9,354 nt of DNA from CAYGZC01 sp964354225 (GTDB taxonomy: Bacteria; Bacteroidota; Ignavibacteria; UBA10030; SZUA-254). The stretch is taken from assembly GCA_964354225.1 (NCBI GenBank), contig CAYGZC010000285.1, forward strand, positions 1 to 9,354, read 5' to 3'. The notes under the pieces are model-generated. The model was not told where the DNA came from. It saw only the letters and a program-made list of their open reading frames with translations, and did not search any database. A program made the translations under genes and the position numbers. Below are positions 6,958 through 9,354 of this stretch, one piece after another. Position 1 is the stretch's first letter. Each line of letters begins with the position of its first letter.

Positions 6958-7721
6958 TATTTAACTCCTAAACATTTTGAAGTATCAATCATACCCTGAG
7001 CACTCCGGACATGCTTTGTTGCAATTTCTACCTTTATAAATTCCGATGGAACGCGATGAATATTATCAAGCAGAGCGAGTCCAAATTCCTGTCCCTGTCG
7101 GTTTGCCCGCATATCGCGTTCGTCCAACGCACCATCTACAAGAAAAGCATCCTCACCTTCTTCGATAAAATCGCCAAACCGTTCCGCCGGTTGGCGTGAT
7201 TCAAAAATAAATGCCAAGAACGCAGATCCAAAAAAATGCTGGAGCTTATCACGATCTCCGCTCGGTGGAGTGTCGGAATAGATTTTAGCTGGAAGATTTT
7301 TCACCCGACGCGTAAATTCCTTCTCCGATTCATTTGTTAGAGGAAAGGCGAGCGCAAAGATAGGCACCTTCAAATTAATAGTTCGATGCTCGAAACATGC
7401 AATCGCTGAGATCAACAGCGAAACAGCAGTGTTATCATTTGTAATGTCCATCGCCTTAACATAGATGGCATCAATCGCTCGTGTATCACCGTAATGTTGA
7501 CGTAATCGATAAAACGTTTTACTCCGAATGAAAGATTTTAATTCTATCTCATATTGTATGAAAAACGGCGGGAAATAAGATGTAAGGAATCCAAATGGCG
7601 ATGATTCATCGAACTGGAGATAACGTGATAATGAATCTTGGGCAATGCTCGTTTGCTGTGCGGTACCCTGATTGGAAAAACAGATCGTCAGCATTAACAT
7701 CAACACAACGAGCCGCATCAT
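6957..7721 (-). CDS. Exported protein of unknown function with a DKLQHF motif (254 aa)
   Basis: I do not recognise a characterised family. Residues 1-21 are a signal peptide (hydrophobic MMRLVVLMLMLTICFS, likely cleavage near GTAQ), so the product should be periplasmic or secreted. No lipobox is seen. The middle is mixed alpha/beta. DKLQHFFGSAFLAFIF (158-173) is followed by DERDMRANRQGQEFG (200-214), a layout that faintly recalls short His-containing lipoprotein families such as the DUF2279/YfiM type, where DKxxHF precedes a hydrophobic helix. That link is weak. The ATG overlaps the stop of the carboxylase gene (TAATGATG). The second ATG (codon 2) sits at a better distance from AGGTG and may be the true start. 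The downstream end overlaps the regulator start. Its place between a metabolic enzyme and a regulator suggests co-expression but does not reveal function. Confidence 0.8.
   Translation of the reverse strand: MMRLVVLMLMLTICFSNQGTAQQTSIAQDSLSRYLQFDESSPFGFLTSYFPPFFIQYEIELKSFIRSKTFYRLRQHYGDTRAIDAIYVKAMDITNDNTAVSLLISAIACFEHRTINLKVPIFALAFPLTNESEKEFTRRVKNLPAKIYSDTPPSGDRDKLQHFFGSAFLAFIFESRQPAERFGDFIEEGEDAFLVDGALDERDMRANRQGQEFGLALLDNIHRVPSEFIKVEIATKHVRSAQGMIDTSKCLGVK
6964..6969 (-). promoter_or_regulatory. Ribosome binding site of the response regulator
   Basis: On the minus strand TTTAGGAGTTAAATAATG places AGGAG seven bases before the ATG, inside the last codons of the upstream gene. With the TAATG overlap this points to translational coupling and confirms the start. 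Confidence 0.75.
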
Positions 7722-9354
7722 TACACCTGAATCACACCCGGATTGAACTTGGGGATGTAAGGATTATTCGCGGCAATCTGGATACAATGGGAAATGATTT
7801 GTCGGGTTGTAATCGGATCGACAATGCCGTCGACCCATAAGCGAGCGGCAGCATAAAGCGGATCAAGCTCGCTCTCGTAGCGCTCTGAAATTTCTCGCAG
7901 CATCTTTTCTTTTTGTTCCTTGGAAATCTCGTTCCCCTTTGCCGCCATCTGCTGAACCTTGATGCTTAATAAAGTCTCGCTTGCTTGCTTTCCACCCATG
8001 ACCGCAATTTGTGCAGTGGGCCACATAAAGATAAACCGCGGATCGTAAGATTTTCCGCACATGGCGTAATTGCCGGCACCGTAGCTGTTGCCCACCACAA
8101 AAGTAATTTTCGGAACAACGCTATTTGCGACGGCATTAACCATCTTTGCACCATCTTTAATAATTCCGCCTTGCTCGGCGCGCGTCCCAACCATGAATCC
8201 GGTAACATCCTGAAAGAAAATTAGGGGAATATTTTTCTGGTTGCAATTTAATATGAAGCGGGTTGCCTTGTCGGCACTATCGCTGTATATCACGCCACCA
8301 ACCTGCATCTCTCCCCTCTTCGTCTTAGTCACCGATCTCTGATTTGCAACTATGCCGATAGCCCATCCATCAACTCTTGTATAAGCCGTGATGACAGATT
8401 TGCCATAGCCAGCCTTGTATTCATCGAACTCACCCGCATCAATAATGCGGGCAAGCACCTGGTGCATATCGTAAGGTTTTGTGCGATCTTGTGGAAACAA
8501 ACCATAAATTTCTTTGGGATCGAATGCCGGCGGTTTTGGCGTGATGCGATCAAATCCCGCTTTTGAAGTCGCGCCAAACTTGTCTATAAGATTACGGATG
8601 GTTTCTAAACACACATCATCGTTCTGCATTTTATAATCTGTAACGCCGCTGACTTCACAGTGCATCGCCGCACCACCAAGCTCTTCAAGGTCAGCATCCT
8701 CACCAATCGCGGCTTTAACGAGGAAAGGTCCTGCAAGAAAAACACTTCCCGTCTTATCAACAATCAATGCTTCATCGCTCATGATGGGAAGATATGCACC
8801 ACCTGCAACACAAGGTCCCATTATTGCAGCAATCTGAGGAATACCCATCGAAGACATTACAGCATTGTTCCGGAAGATACGACCGAAGTGTTCTTTGTCG
8901 GGGAAAATTTCGCTTTGGAGTGGTAAGAAAACCCCAGCCGAATCAACAAGATAGACTATTGGGAGTCGGTTTTCCATTGAAATTTCTTGAGCACGAAGAT
9001 TTTTCTTGCAAGTAACCGGAAACCACGCTCCCGCCTTTACTGTTGCATCATTAGCAACGATAACTACATCACGGTTGTGAATTTTCCCGATACCGAAAAT
9101 TGTACCAGATGCCGGCGCGCCGCCGTACTCTTCATACATCCCATAAGCACAAAATAAACCGATCTCTAAAAAATGACTGTTAGGATCAATCAGTTTTGAA
9201 ATGCGCTCGCGGGCTGTAAGCTTCCCTCGTTTATGATGTTTCGCTATCGCATCTACTCCGCCACCCATTTTGATGACTTCGGCTTTTGAGTTCAGGATAC
9301 GCATGAGGTTTTTTAGATTGTCTTCGTACTTGTAAAAATTTATATCCTTATTAA
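7721..9354 (-). CDS. Acyl-CoA carboxylase carboxyltransferase (beta) subunit, methylcrotonyl-CoA type, 5' end outside window
   Basis: Transfers carboxyl from carboxybiotin to an acyl-CoA, as partner of a biotin carboxylase/carrier subunit not in view. It fits the carboxyltransferase family (PF01039) throughout. Numbering from the ATG at 9304: RGKLTARERI (26-35), VIVANDATVKAGAWFP (81-96), LVDSAGVFLPLQ (119-130), first oxyanion-hole loop GPCVAGGAYLP (163-173), second loop GNSYGAGNYAMCG (405-417), MWPTAQIAVMGGKQAS (427-442), and the usual LWVDGIVDP near the end (489-497). The NSYGAGNYxMCG and MWPxAxIxVMGG signatures point to the methylcrotonyl/geranyl-CoA group, suggesting leucine or related acyl-CoA degradation, though substrate is not proven. 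The ATG at 9304 is probably internal: the frame stays open to the window edge and encodes YKYEDNLKNL just upstream, like the N-terminal helix of relatives, and no Shine-Dalgarno precedes that ATG. The gene starts the TAATG-coupled operon seen here. Confidence 0.93.
   Translation of the reverse strand, partial: NKDINFYKYEDNLKNLMRILNSKAEVIKMGGGVDAIAKHHKRGKLTARERISKLIDPNSHFLEIGLFCAYGMYEEYGGAPASGTIFGIGKIHNRDVVIVANDATVKAGAWFPVTCKKNLRAQEISMENRLPIVYLVDSAGVFLPLQSEIFPDKEHFGRIFRNNAVMSSMGIPQIAAIMGPCVAGGAYLPIMSDEALIVDKTGSVFLAGPFLVKAAIGEDADLEELGGAAMHCEVSGVTDYKMQNDDVCLETIRNLIDKFGATSKAGFDRITPKPPAFDPKEIYGLFPQDRTKPYDMHQVLARIIDAGEFDEYKAGYGKSVITAYTRVDGWAIGIVANQRSVTKTKRGEMQVGGVIYSDSADKATRFILNCNQKNIPLIFFQDVTGFMVGTRAEQGGIIKDGAKMVNAVANSVVPKITFVVGNSYGAGNYAMCGKSYDPRFIFMWPTAQIAVMGGKQASETLLSIKVQQMAAKGNEISKEQKEKMLREISERYESELDPLYAAARLWVDGIVDPITTRQIISHCIQIAANNPYIPKFNPGVIQV

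Overview
The window (about 9.35 kb, moderate G+C, no RNA genes seen) looks like the chromosome of a Bacteroidota/Chlorobiota-lineage bacterium, most likely Ignavibacteria or a close relative. The main evidence is two proteins ending in a type IX secretion (T9SS) type-A sorting domain with the QNYPNPFNP motif and a VETKKLLLLR end. Support also comes from an NtrC-type sigma-54 activator and a methylcrotonyl-CoA-carboxylase-type subunit. Taxonomy is inferred from these features only.

Left half, plus strand (1-4632): two long paralogous genes encode secreted Asp-box beta-propeller proteins of 718 and 693 aa. Each has a Sec signal peptide, 13 Asp-box units plus a closing half unit, and a T9SS sorting domain. 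Each gene is framed by the same 18-base sequence in opposite orientations, GTTATGTGCAATTGCCCC before it and GGGGCAATTGCACATAAC right after its stop (one mismatch in the second copy). Between the two genes the arms enclose a second, inner inverted repeat, giving the layout R''-spacer-L''...L'-spacer-R' of an integron attC recombination site in the canonical orientation behind a cassette gene. A palindrome-rich partial site lies before gene 1 and a half-site follows gene 2. I read this as the end of an integron-like cassette array, with no integrase in view, whose cassettes carry whole T9SS surface or secreted proteins. This is the most interesting part of the window and it is an inference from sequence structure.

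Right half, minus strand (4700-9354): a class I SAM-dependent methyltransferase converges on the array. Upstream of it, transcribed right to left, is a tight three-gene operon joined by two TAATG stop/start overlaps. It runs from an acyl-CoA carboxylase carboxyltransferase subunit (its 5' end beyond the window), through an exported protein of unknown function, to an NtrC/NtrX-type response regulator with receiver, AAA+ and Fis-type helix-turn-helix domains. The methyltransferase follows after a 179-base gap and may or may not be co-transcribed.

The two halves show no functional link. The left half looks like accessory, recombination-prone DNA for surface proteins. The right half looks like stable chromosomal DNA for acyl-CoA metabolism and regulation.
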